11,128 nt of DNA from the NCBI GenBank assembly GCA_022508735.1, contig JAFLUQ010000071.1, forward strand, positions 1 to 11,128, given 5' to 3'. Positions within the stretch are counted from its first letter, which is position 1. The number at the start of each line of letters is the position of its first letter. Of the stretch, positions 1 through 6,958 are shown one piece after another. The position numbers were made by a program, and so were the translations under genes. Below the pieces are notes generated by a model. It was not told the DNA's origin. It was given only the letters and a program-made list of their open reading frames with translations, and searched no databases. The stretch comes from Oscillospiraceae bacterium (GTDB taxonomy: Bacteria; Bacillota; Clostridia; UMGS1883).

Positions 1-1
1 C

Positions 2-1261
2 GGCGTTATCATGTGGATGCACGTGTTCTCGCCCTCCAAGATGTGGATCGCCGGGCTTAAGAGCCTCCAGAAGCCCATGCTTCATCTGCACACTCAATAT
101 AACCGTGAAATCCCGTGGGACAGCATTGACATGGATTTCATGAACCTTAATCAGTCCGCCCACGGTGACCGTGAGCACGGCTTTATCGTCAGCCGTATGG
201 GCATCCGCCGCAAGGTGGTCGTTGGCCATTGGAAGAACGAGGACGTAATTGAGAAGATTGACGCATGGATGCGTGCCGCCGACGCCTGGGACTTCAGCCA
301 GAACCTGAAGGTTGCCCGCTTCGGCGACAATATGCGTGAGGTTGCCGTTACCGAGGGCGATAAGGTAGAGGCACAGATCAAGCTGGGCTGGAGCGTAAAC
401 GGCTACGGAATGGGCGATCTTGTGGAGATCATAAACGCCGTGCAGGATGAAGAGATAGAGGCTCAGCTCAAGCAGTACGAGGAAAGATATGAGTATAACA
501 CCACCGAGCGTGAGGCTGTGCGTATTCAGGCCAAGTACGAGGTTGGTATGCGCAAGTTCCTTGAAAAGGGCGGCTTCGGCGCATTTACAACAACCTTTGA
601 GGATCTTCACGGCCTTCGTCAGCTTCCCGGCCTCGCGGTTCAGAATATGCTGGCCGACGGCTACGGCTTCGGCGCTGAAGGCGACTGGAAGACCTCCGCT
701 CTCACAGCTATCATGAAGCACATGGCGCAGGGCCTTAAGGGCGGCACCGTGTTCATGGAGGACTATACATATCATCTGGAAAAGGGCAAGGAGCTGGCTC
801 TCGGCGCACATATGCTGGAGGTTTGCCCCACCATTTCCGAAGAAAAGCCCAAGATCGAGGTTCATCCTCTTGGCATCGGCGGTAAGGAAGACCCTGCACG
901 TCTTGTGTTCAACGGGCAGCAGGGCCGCGCTGTGGCTGCCACTCTGCTGGATATGGGCGACCGCTTCCGCCTGCTCATCTCCGAGGTCGAGCTGGTAAAG
1001 ATCAAAAAGAAGATGCCCAAGCTTCCTGTGGCCCGCGTGCTCTGGAAGCCCCTTCCCGATCTGGCTACCTCAGCCGAGGCATGGATACTTGCCGGAGGAG
1101 CGCACCACACCTGCCTTTCCAATGCGCTTACGGTTGAGCACCTGCGTGACTTCGCCGAGATCGCCGGCATCGAGTGCCTTGTTATCGACGACAAGACCAA
1201 TATAAACGACTTCAAGAAAGAGATCATGTATAACGACGTGGCATATAAGCTGGGTCTGTAA
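2..1261 (+). CDS. araA: L-arabinose isomerase, 5' end outside the window
   Basis: Interconverts L-arabinose and L-ribulose, the first cytoplasmic step of arabinose use; the family is a Mn2+-dependent oligomer. The frame is open from the window edge (G-V-I before the first ATG at 11), and that stretch aligns with the family's GVVVWLHTFSPAKMW segment, so the ATG at 11 is an internal Met. About 75 N-terminal residues are missing relative to the 500-residue E. coli enzyme as I recall it. Counting from the Met at 11, the metal/catalytic residues are present: Glu223 (AEGDWK), Glu250 (FMEDYTYH), His267 (GAHMLEVCP) and the AGGAHH histidines at 365-366. Their spacing fits E. coli Glu306, Glu333, His350 and His450. 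WDSIDMDFMNLNQ and RFGDNMREVAVT are further hallmarks. A terminator follows at once, so araA ends its transcript; araB, araD or a transporter could only lie upstream. Family assignment is very secure. Confidence 0.97.
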   Translation, partial: GVIMWMHVFSPSKMWIAGLKSLQKPMLHLHTQYNREIPWDSIDMDFMNLNQSAHGDREHGFIVSRMGIRRKVVVGHWKNEDVIEKIDAWMRAADAWDFSQNLKVARFGDNMREVAVTEGDKVEAQIKLGWSVNGYGMGDLVEIINAVQDEEIEAQLKQYEERYEYNTTEREAVRIQAKYEVGMRKFLEKGGFGAFTTTFEDLHGLRQLPGLAVQNMLADGYGFGAEGDWKTSALTAIMKHMAQGLKGGTVFMEDYTYHLEKGKELALGAHMLEVCPTISEEKPKIEVHPLGIGGKEDPARLVFNGQQGRAVAATLLDMGDRFRLLISEVELVKIKKKMPKLPVARVLWKPLPDLATSAEAWILAGGAHHTCLSNALTVEHLRDFAEIAGIECLVIDDKTNINDFKKEIMYNDVAYKLGL

Positions 1262-1271
1262 AAATATGAAT

Positions 1272-1316
1272 GGCTGTTGCTTTGATTTGAGATAAAGCAA
1301 CAGCCGCTTTTCTCTT
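1272..1316 (+). terminator. Intrinsic terminator after araA
   Basis: A perfect 12-bp stem, GGCTGTTGCTTT at 1272-1283 with AAAGCAACAGCC at 1294-1305, closes a 10-base loop. A T-rich tail (gcttttctcttt) follows. It lies 11 bases past the araA stop and separates araA from the exporter genes. Confidence 0.88.
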
Positions 1317-1360
1317 TCGTTCAGATTATAAATGTTAATAAATATTAATACGAAAATATA

Positions 1361-1389
1361 TTTACATTTCACTTTTTCTGTGATAAAAT
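1361..1389 (+). promoter_or_regulatory. Predicted sigma-A-type promoter of the ABC exporter pair
   Basis: A -35-like TTTACA (1361-1366), a 17-base spacer and TAAAAT (1384-1389) preceded by an extended -10 TG (1381-1382). The expected start of transcription is near 1396, giving a leader of only about 20 bases before the ATG at 1419. The DNA just upstream is very AT-rich, with a short inverted repeat TTAATA/TATTAA at 1335-1348 that could be an UP-like element or a weak operator. Seen by eye only. Confidence 0.68.
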
Positions 1390-1418
1390 ATACTTCCCGC
1401 AAAAAAGGAAGTGACATA

Positions 1419-3221
1419 ATGCAAGACGACAACGAACAAAAGAAAAAGCCGAAATACAGCGCTCTCAGCAACGCGCTGTATGTTCTCGGCGAAATATTCA
1501 AAACCAAAAAGAGCCTGTTTTTCCTGTTGGCTGCAGCCTCCCTGTGCGACAGCGGCTCCGCTCTTATCGCAGTCTACCTGCCAAAAGCCGCGGTGGACGT
1601 TGTGCAGGTGGCGGCTGCCGGGAGGGCTGTAATTTGGCTTATCTGCCTTCTGGCGGCGCTTACCGTGGTAAATAGCGTGAGCAGCATGACTCGGCGCCAC
1701 CTTCAGGACGGAGCATACTATGACCTGCGCATGATGTACCTCAGGCGCATAGTCGCCAAATCCATGAGCCAGAGCTACAGCCGCCTCGAAAGCGAGGAGG
1801 GCCAGAACGCCTACTGGAAAGCCCGCGACGTTGTGCTGAACGGCGACCTGGTTGGCATGGTGCAGCATATAGTGACTATCACGGCAAATTTCCTTAACTT
1901 TGCCGCCTTCTCCTTCATAATCTCCCGGCTCAATCCTCTCATCGTGCTGTTTTTAATAGCTCTGTCGCTGGTGACCTTCATCTTTATGAAGCGCGGCAGC
2001 CGCGTCTGGGAAAGTGTTCGTGACGAGCGGGCCAAGGTGCGCAAGCAGCAGTTCATTCTCGCCGAGGACGGCGCCGACGCTCGAAAGGGCAAGGATATCC
2101 GTCTTTACGGCATGAAAGAGCTGTTCACCGAAAAGATACGCGGCCTTGCCGATAAGGATCGCAGGATATATAACAAGCAGCGCAGCGGCTACATAGAGGA
2201 GCACTATGTTACCATAGCTCTGAATTTCCTGCGCGACGCTGTGGCCTATGTCTATCTCATCTACCGCGCGGCCGACGGCTCAATGGCAGCGGGCGACTTC
2301 GTGCTTTATTTCGGCGCCATTGCGGCATTTTCGAGCTGGATGGGCGGCCTGACATGGCAGATAGACGTGATACGCAGGAACTATTACGACATCTGCTACT
2401 TCCGCGACTTCCTCGAGTATGAGGACCCTGAGGTGGAGGATCCCGAGCACATTGAAGCGGTCGGCTGCCCGGAAATTGAATTTAAAGATGTCAGCTTCTC
2501 TTATGACGGCAAGCGTGATGTGCTGACCGGCTTTAACCTCAGAATCCGGCCCGGCGAGCACATAGCCCTCATAGGCGTTAACGGGGCCGGAAAGTCCACC
2601 ATAGTAAAGCTGCTCTGCGGCTTTTACGCTCCAAGCTCCGGCAGCGTGAGGATAGGCGGGGCCGAGGCCTCTAAGGTGCCCGAGGAGGAGCGCATGAAGT
2701 ATATTTCGGCGGTGTTTCAGGATATGTGTATTCTGCCTCATACCGTGGCGGAGAATATATCCATGCGCGAGGCCGGCAAAACCGATATGAGCAGGGCTGA
2801 GAAAAGTCTTAATAAGGCGGATATAGCTAAGCTCATACCAAGTCTGTCCGCCGCTATGACAAAATCGGTCAGCAATGACGGCATAGAGCTTTCGGGCGGA
2901 GAAAGCCAGAAGCTGATGATGGCACGCGCCATATACAAAAACGCGCCTATACTTATTCTGGACGAGCCCACTGCGGCCCTCGACCCCATAGCCGAAAGCG
3001 AGACCTACCGGCGGTTTCATGAGTTAGCTGAGGGCAAGAGCGCACTGTACATATCCCACCGACTGGCCGGAACACGCTTCTGTGACCGCATAGTCTTTAT
3101 GGACGGAGGAAGAGCGGCCGAGGTGGGAACTCATGAGGAGCTAATAGCCCTCGGCGGCGGCTATGCCAATATGTTCCGCCTGCAAAGCCACTACTATAAG
3201 GAAGGGGGCGAGGCGGAATGA
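1419..3221 (+). CDS. ABC exporter half-transporter, first subunit (fused membrane and ATPase domains)
   Basis: A 600-residue type IV (ABCB-like) exporter subunit that would use ATP to move an unknown substrate across the membrane. The N-terminal half has about six hydrophobic segments (roughly 32-61, 69-87, 151-171, 174-190, 265-285, 292-311). The ATPase half has A-loop Tyr362, Walker A GVNGAGKST 386-394, Q-loop Gln434, signature LSGGESQ 491-497, Walker B LILDEP with Glu516, D-loop at 520-522 and H-loop His547, so all catalytic motifs are intact. There is no N-terminal C39 peptidase domain, which argues against a processing bacteriocin exporter. The open frame reaches back to 1332, but the ATG at 1419 has SD GGAAGTG (1407-1413) and sits behind the promoter. 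It overlaps the next gene by 4 bases (ATGA), typical of translationally coupled heterodimer partners. Substrate unknown; drug, peptide or lipid are all possible. Confidence 0.93.
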   Translation: MQDDNEQKKKPKYSALSNALYVLGEIFKTKKSLFFLLAAASLCDSGSALIAVYLPKAAVDVVQVAAAGRAVIWLICLLAALTVVNSVSSMTRRHLQDGAYYDLRMMYLRRIVAKSMSQSYSRLESEEGQNAYWKARDVVLNGDLVGMVQHIVTITANFLNFAAFSFIISRLNPLIVLFLIALSLVTFIFMKRGSRVWESVRDERAKVRKQQFILAEDGADARKGKDIRLYGMKELFTEKIRGLADKDRRIYNKQRSGYIEEHYVTIALNFLRDAVAYVYLIYRAADGSMAAGDFVLYFGAIAAFSSWMGGLTWQIDVIRRNYYDICYFRDFLEYEDPEVEDPEHIEAVGCPEIEFKDVSFSYDGKRDVLTGFNLRIRPGEHIALIGVNGAGKSTIVKLLCGFYAPSSGSVRIGGAEASKVPEEERMKYISAVFQDMCILPHTVAENISMREAGKTDMSRAEKSLNKADIAKLIPSLSAAMTKSVSNDGIELSGGESQKLMMARAIYKNAPILILDEPTAALDPIAESETYRRFHELAEGKSALYISHRLAGTRFCDRIVFMDGGRAAEVGTHEELIALGGGYANMFRLQSHYYKEGGEAE

Positions 3222-4984
3222 AAAGTATATTCAGAATTCTCAGGATGATATACGTGCTGGATAAACGCCTTCTGCCGGCCACGGTGGTCAATGAGATCTG
3301 CCTGACCCTTCCGACATATATTGACACTCTGCTCGGGGCCTACGTGCTTGACGGCCTTATCGCCGGGCTGGGGCTTCGGGCCATGATGCCCGTGATTTTT
3401 GCTATGCTGGGGCTGAGGGTGCTTATCCGCAGCATAGGGGAGATATCACAGCAGATTGTCTGGTCGAGGGAAGGCCTGATGCACGGCCTGTTCATGGCCA
3501 AAAAGAGCGACAAGACTCTCGGCATGGACTACGAGGAGCTGTGCAGCCCCGCCGTGAACAAGCTTCGCGACCGCATGAATCAGGACGATATGCACGGCTG
3601 GGGCATTACCGATGTCTACTATTATTTCAGCGAAGGTCTCGGCGGCGTTATCAGCATGATTACGGCACTGATAATCGTGGTTCCGATGATCCGGTGGAGC
3701 CTCGGCAGCCTCATCTATCTGGCGGCGACGGCAGCTGTGCTGGCCGTTGTGGCCGCACTGCGCGGCAAATTTTTGAAGCGCTCGCAGGAGCTGGCCGACA
3801 GCTATGAAAATGCCCGCTCCTATGCCGCCTTCTACCTTTGGGGCGGCGGCGTAGATTATAAGATGGGCAAGGATATCCGTGTTTTCGGTGCTGCCCCCAT
3901 GATCGAGAAAGCCGTAAGCGAAGACGAAGAGGAGCACGAGGGTCGGCGGCGCTATGTCAGCTATGTACGCCGTACATCGGCATTTAACGGAGCCTTTGGC
4001 GGTTTACTTCAGGCTTCGTCATATGTGTATGTTGTTCTTAGCGCCCTGCACGGAGCGCTGAGTGCCGGTGAGGTAGTAAAGTTTGCCTCCTCGCTCTATA
4101 GCTTCTGGGGCAGCCTCTCTAATATGATGACAATGTCCGCCGAAATGACTCAGGCCTCCAAGCGTATGGAGGATACACTCGAATTTTTGGCTCTGCCTGA
4201 AAAGCCGGGCGGCACACGGTCGCCTGAGGCTGCCGAAAAGTACAGCTTCGAGTTCAGGAACGTGTCGTTCACATATCCCGGCAGCGGCAGGGACGCACTG
4301 AAAAATGTGTCCTGCCAGCTCACGCAGGGCGAGAGGGTGGCGATCGTAGGGCTGAACGGCAGCGGTAAAACCACGTTTATTAAGCTGCTCTGCCGGTTGT
4401 ATCACCCCACTGAGGGCGAAATACTGCTGAACGGAGTGAATATCGAGGAATACGACTTTGACGAGTACATTCGTCTGCTTTCGGTTGTATTTCAGGATTT
4501 CAGCCTGTTCTCCTTCCGACTGGGTGAGAACGTGGCTTCAGCCGAAAGCTGGGACGAGGATAAGCTCCGCTCGGTACTGAAGACCTCGGGCTTCGGCGAG
4601 CGCTTTGATGCTCTCGAAAAGGGCGGCGAGACTGTGCTCTACAAAAACTTTGAGGAGGACGGCGTCGATATTTCCGGCGGCGAGGCTCAAAAGATAGCCC
4701 TCGCCCGCGCGCTCTATAAGGATGCGCCCTTTATGATACTTGACGAGCCGACTGCGGCCCTCGACCCGGTGGCCGAGTACGAAATTTATTCCCGCTTCAA
4801 CGGCTTTACCGGCGGCAAGGGTGCGATATACATCTCACATCGGCTGTCCTCCTGCGTGTTCTGTGATCGGATAATGGTGTTCGACTCCGGGCATATCGTG
4901 CAGCGCGGCACCCATGCGGAGTTGCTCGCAGAGAGCGGACTTTACGCTGAGCTATGGGAGGCTCAGGCGCAGTATTATAAGTAA
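3218..4984 (+). CDS. ABC exporter half-transporter, second subunit
   Basis: A 588-residue partner with the same layout. It has about six membrane segments (roughly 18-40, 56-75, 140-160, 163-183, 258-280, 284-305) and then the ATPase domain: A-loop Tyr353, Walker A GLNGSGKTT 378-386, Q-loop Gln426, signature ISGGEAQ 485-491, Walker B FMILDEP with Glu510, D-loop at 515-516 and H-loop His541. Its start overlaps the upstream stop (ATGA at 3218-3221), with SD-like purines GGGGGCGAGG just before, so the two proteins are made together and probably dimerise. Both subunits share a GKDIR[LV][FY]G coupling-helix-like stretch (217-224 here), supporting duplication from a common ancestor. Unlike many heterodimeric exporters, neither ATPase site looks degenerate. 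A UUCG terminator closes the unit. Substrate not predictable; I infer an exporter from domain architecture only. Confidence 0.93.
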   Translation: MKSIFRILRMIYVLDKRLLPATVVNEICLTLPTYIDTLLGAYVLDGLIAGLGLRAMMPVIFAMLGLRVLIRSIGEISQQIVWSREGLMHGLFMAKKSDKTLGMDYEELCSPAVNKLRDRMNQDDMHGWGITDVYYYFSEGLGGVISMITALIIVVPMIRWSLGSLIYLAATAAVLAVVAALRGKFLKRSQELADSYENARSYAAFYLWGGGVDYKMGKDIRVFGAAPMIEKAVSEDEEEHEGRRRYVSYVRRTSAFNGAFGGLLQASSYVYVVLSALHGALSAGEVVKFASSLYSFWGSLSNMMTMSAEMTQASKRMEDTLEFLALPEKPGGTRSPEAAEKYSFEFRNVSFTYPGSGRDALKNVSCQLTQGERVAIVGLNGSGKTTFIKLLCRLYHPTEGEILLNGVNIEEYDFDEYIRLLSVVFQDFSLFSFRLGENVASAESWDEDKLRSVLKTSGFGERFDALEKGGETVLYKNFEEDGVDISGGEAQKIALARALYKDAPFMILDEPTAALDPVAEYEIYSRFNGFTGGKGAIYISHRLSSCVFCDRIMVFDSGHIVQRGTHAELLAESGLYAELWEAQAQYYK

Positions 4985-4989
4985 AATTC

Positions 4990-5017
4990 AAAACGAGGCT
5001 TCGGCCTCGTTTTTGTT
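4990..5017 (+). terminator. UUCG-loop intrinsic terminator after the exporter pair
   Basis: A 10-bp perfect stem (4990-4999 with 5004-5013, core ACGAGGC/GCCTCGT) is capped by a TTCG tetraloop and runs into a T tract (5010-5014, then gtt). It lies 6 bases past the stop codon and isolates the exporter unit from the GntR operon. Confidence 0.93.
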
Positions 5018-5042
5018 CGCAAAATTTTTTTGAAAAAAACTA

Positions 5043-5071
5043 TTGACAAGTGTGGATACTTGTGTTATAGT
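5043..5071 (+). promoter_or_regulatory. Strong predicted sigma-A promoter of the GntR-ABC operon
   Basis: Consensus TTGACA (5043-5048), an exactly 17-base spacer and TATAGT (5066-5071) with an extended -10 TG at 5063-5064. An A/T tract (about 5022-5041) directly upstream resembles an UP element. The expected start of transcription is near 5078. A promoter this strong suggests that expression is held down by the repressor it drives. Confidence 0.85.
5046..5063 (+). promoter_or_regulatory. Inverted repeat overlapping the -35 box, candidate operator
   Basis: Perfect 6-bp arms ACAAGT (5046-5051) and ACTTGT (5058-5063) around a 6-base centre. It covers most of the -35 box and the spacer, where a bound dimer would block RNA polymerase. 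It may be a repressor site or a chance repeat within the promoter. Confidence 0.45.
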
Positions 5072-5102
5072 ATTATTGTACTAATTGATTAGAACAATAA
5101 TA
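5071..5102 (+). promoter_or_regulatory. 32-bp palindrome at the transcription start, probable GntR operator
   Basis: The left arm 5071-5085 pairs with the right arm 5088-5102 at 14 of 15 positions (one mismatch, 5080/5093) around a 2-base centre; the core is CTAAT-tg-ATTAG. It starts at the last base of the -10 box and spans the expected transcription start. Short GntR proteins of the YtrA type are known to bind inverted repeats at their own promoters. The transcript should start inside the left arm, so a DNA operator is more likely than an RNA hairpin. Confidence 0.65.
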
Positions 5103-5122
5103 TAAAGTGAAAGGGTGAGATG

Positions 5123-5500
5123 ATGAACTGGCATTTTGACAATGATCGGCCTATCTACACTCAGATCATCGAGAGCATGAAGCTGTTCATTGTGTCCGGC
5201 GAGCTGAAGCCGGGCGACAAGGTTCCTCCGGTGCGTGAGCTGGCCGCCGAGGCAGAGGTAAATCCGAACACCATGCAGCGGGCGCTCAGTGATTTAGAGC
5301 GCGACGGCCTCTTGTATACCAACCGCACCAGCGGGCGCTTCGTTACTGAAAATGTGGACGTTATCGAGGCAATGAAGCTCGAAATAGCCCGAAAAAGCAT
5401 AGCAGCGTTCCTCACGTCAATGGAAAAAATCGGCTACAGCAGGGCCGAAATTCCACAGCTGCTGAAAAATTTTAAATTGGGAGATGAAGCAAGTGAATGA
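5123..5500 (+). CDS. GntR-family transcriptional regulator, YtrA-like
   Basis: A 125-126-residue DNA-binding repressor, probably autoregulatory. Counting from the first ATG (5120), the winged helix-turn-helix spans about residues 11-77. It has the GntR signature elements PIYTQI, GELKPGDKVPPVRELA, a recognition helix NPNTMQRALSDLER (48-61) and a wing GLLYTNRTSGRFV. The C-terminal tail is only about 45 residues and helical, too short for the FCD or UTRA ligand domains. That length is diagnostic of the YtrA subfamily, which usually controls ABC transporters and responds to envelope stress. Two adjacent ATGs exist; SD AAAGGGTG (5110-5117) sits 4 bases from the first and 7 from the second, so 5123 is slightly favoured. 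It overlaps the ATPase gene and lies behind a promoter with two inverted repeats. The inducer is unknown. Confidence 0.93.
   Translation: MNWHFDNDRPIYTQIIESMKLFIVSGELKPGDKVPPVRELAAEAEVNPNTMQRALSDLERDGLLYTNRTSGRFVTENVDVIEAMKLEIARKSIAAFLTSMEKIGYSRAEIPQLLKNFKLGDEASE
5479..5483 (+). promoter_or_regulatory. Ribosome binding site that decides the ATPase start
   Basis: GGGAG abuts the ATG at 5484 with no spacing, so it cannot serve that codon well. It is 9 bases from the in-frame GTG at 5493, which is therefore the likelier start. Confidence 0.6.
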
Positions 5501-6194
5501 TACAGTTATGTGTTGCACCGATCTGACCAAGAGCTACGGCAAAAAGCCTGCGCTTAAGGGCGTGAACCTGAGTTTAAAGCGCGGCCGTATAGTTGGTCTG
5601 TTGGGGCCTAACGGCAGCGGCAAGACCACGCTGATCAAAATCGCCACAGGGCTGCTCAGGCCCAATAGCGGCGAGGTGACTATAGACGGTAACCCCGTAG
5701 GCAAGGCCAGCAAAGCGGCAGTCAGCTATCTGCCGGACTGTGTGAGCCTGCCGGACTGGATGAAAATAAGTGAGCTGATAAACTTTTACGCCGGATTTTT
5801 CAAGGACTTTAGCACCGAAAAGGCCCACAGAATGCTCACGAGCCTTGGCCTTGACGAAAATCAGCGGTTCAAGACTTTATCCAAGGGCAACAAAGAAAAG
5901 GTGCAGCTTATCCTTGCCATGAGCCGCGAGGCTCAGCTCTACCTGCTTGACGAGCCCCTGGGCGGCGTGGACCCGGCCACGAGAGACTACATTCTTAACA
6001 CAATAATTTCCAACTATTCGGAAAACGCCGCCGTGGTTATATCCACCCACCTCATTGCCGATGTTGAAAAGATTCTTGACGAGGTGTATTTCATCAAGGA
6101 CGGGGAGATTGTGCTTAACGATATGGTTGATAATATCCGCGACGTCCGCGGAAGGAGTGTGGACGCGCTGTTCAGGGAGGAATTCAGATGTTAG
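5493..6194 (+). CDS. ABC transporter ATP-binding protein, YtrB/BcrA-like
   Basis: A cytoplasmic ATPase subunit for the permease encoded next. It is 233 residues from GTG 5493, or 236 from ATG 5484; the SD spacing favours GTG. In the longer numbering: Walker A GPNGSGKTT 41-49, signature-like LSKGNKEKV 132-140, Walker B LYLLDEP 152-158 with catalytic Glu157, D-loop GVDP 161-164 and H-loop His189. Where most ABC ATPases carry the Q-loop glutamine, this protein reads SYLPDC (81-86). The non-canonical LSKG signature is common among the ATPases paired with YtrA-type regulators. It overlaps gntR by 8 bases (17 if ATG is used) and the permease by 7, so the three are translationally coupled. The likely role is drug, bacteriocin or envelope-stress defence; the substrate is not readable. 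Confidence 0.93.
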   Translation: MNDTVMCCTDLTKSYGKKPALKGVNLSLKRGRIVGLLGPNGSGKTTLIKIATGLLRPNSGEVTIDGNPVGKASKAAVSYLPDCVSLPDWMKISELINFYAGFFKDFSTEKAHRMLTSLGLDENQRFKTLSKGNKEKVQLILAMSREAQLYLLDEPLGGVDPATRDYILNTIISNYSENAAVVISTHLIADVEKILDEVYFIKDGEIVLNDMVDNIRDVRGRSVDALFREEFRC

Positions 6195-6928
6195 GGAAGC
6201 TTTTGAAATATGAATTAAAGGCCAGCGGGCGCATACTTCTGCCCATGTTTGGAGCTCTTATCATAGTGAGCGTCGCAGCATATCACACATGGTTCTCGGC
6301 TTACTCGCTTGTTGGCCATGTGGCAGAGATGGTTATGACGATGCTTTACTACGCCTTCTTCTGCGGCACCTGTGCACTGAGTATGATCATATCTGTAACG
6401 CGGTTCAGGAAAAATATCCTCGGCAGCGAAGGCTATCTTATGAACACTATTCCGGTGAGCCCGATGGCAAACGTGTTTGCTAAACTGATCGTTGCAACTC
6501 TGTATCAGGTCGTGGGCTGGTTTGTGGCCTTCCTCAGTTTGGGTATATGTACGAGATCGATACACTTAGATGACATTACCTATGCGATCAGGTCTATAGG
6601 CACCCTGTCGTCGGAAACACGGGTGTCGGTACTAGTGTTTTGGTTCTCTTGTTTTTTAGGGCTTGTGCTGTTCAATGTGGCGGTCTACACCGCGCTGGCT
6701 GTCGGTCATTCGTTTAACGGCGCTAAGCTTATTAAGTCTATCGGTGTATTCCTTCTACTGTGGATAGGCGGCTCCACGGTCATGGGCGTTGTGCTGAGCC
6801 ATCTGTTTACGGAAAATACGAGCTGGCAGCTTGAATACGTTTACCTTATCATATTTGAGGTGGCCTACAGCCTTATCGGGCTGGCACTGACGAATTATTT
6901 CCTCAAAAATCGGCTGAATCTTGAATAG
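6188..6928 (+). CDS. ABC-2-type membrane permease subunit of the GntR-controlled transporter
   Basis: A 246-residue integral membrane protein with about six hydrophobic segments (roughly 16-31, 45-70, 98-121, 146-172, 184-204, 216-237) and no ATPase motifs. After the second segment comes a cytoplasmic stretch RFRKNILGSEGYLMNTIPVS (72-91). It resembles the conserved EGYLxxTLPVS element of permeases that pair with YtrB/BcrA-type ATPases and may be the ATPase-contact loop. The start has a strong SD, GGGAGG (6175-6180), 7 bases upstream and overlaps the ATPase gene by 7 bases. It would form the channel with the preceding ATPase, probably as a 2+2 complex. Direction of transport and substrate are unknown. 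Confidence 0.88.
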   Translation: MLGKLLKYELKASGRILLPMFGALIIVSVAAYHTWFSAYSLVGHVAEMVMTMLYYAFFCGTCALSMIISVTRFRKNILGSEGYLMNTIPVSPMANVFAKLIVATLYQVVGWFVAFLSLGICTRSIHLDDITYAIRSIGTLSSETRVSVLVFWFSCFLGLVLFNVAVYTALAVGHSFNGAKLIKSIGVFLLLWIGGSTVMGVVLSHLFTENTSWQLEYVYLIIFEVAYSLIGLALTNYFLKNRLNLE

Positions 6929-6944
6929 AAAACCGGTTGAAGAT

Positions 6945-6950
6945 AGGTGG
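6945..6950 (+). promoter_or_regulatory. Ribosome binding site selecting a TTG start
   Basis: AGGTGG lies 8 bases before the TTG at 6959. It overlaps the upstream in-frame GTG codons at 6947 and 6950, which therefore cannot use it. Confidence 0.55.
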
Positions 6951-6958
6951 TGTTGACC

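Noticed and set aside
11..13. ATG at 11 as the true start of araA
   Set aside because: The codons before it match the family sequence, and a start here would remove about 75 residues of the conserved N-terminal domain.
1335..1363. AT-rich short palindromes (TTAATA-N2-TATTAA and AAATATATTT) as operators of the exporter promoter
   Set aside because: Such short AT-only repeats are expected by chance in this AT-rich gap, and no regulator gene is linked. Mentioned only in the promoter entry.
1391..1413. Hairpin pairing ACTTCC (1392-1397) with the SD GGAAGT (1407-1412) before the first exporter gene, a possible translational switch
   Set aside because: The predicted transcription start is near 1396, so most of the left arm would not be in the transcript. 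It is probably a chance complement unless a farther upstream promoter is used.
1332..1418. N-terminal extension of the first exporter subunit back to the ATG at 1332
   Set aside because: It would run through the promoter, has no SD at 1332, and the ATG at 1419 has a well-placed GGAAGTG.
2280..3020. A 246-codon minus-strand open frame opposite the exporter ATPase domain
   Set aside because: It lies wholly over a gene with intact motifs, has no recognisable domain and is a by-product of GC-rich codon use.
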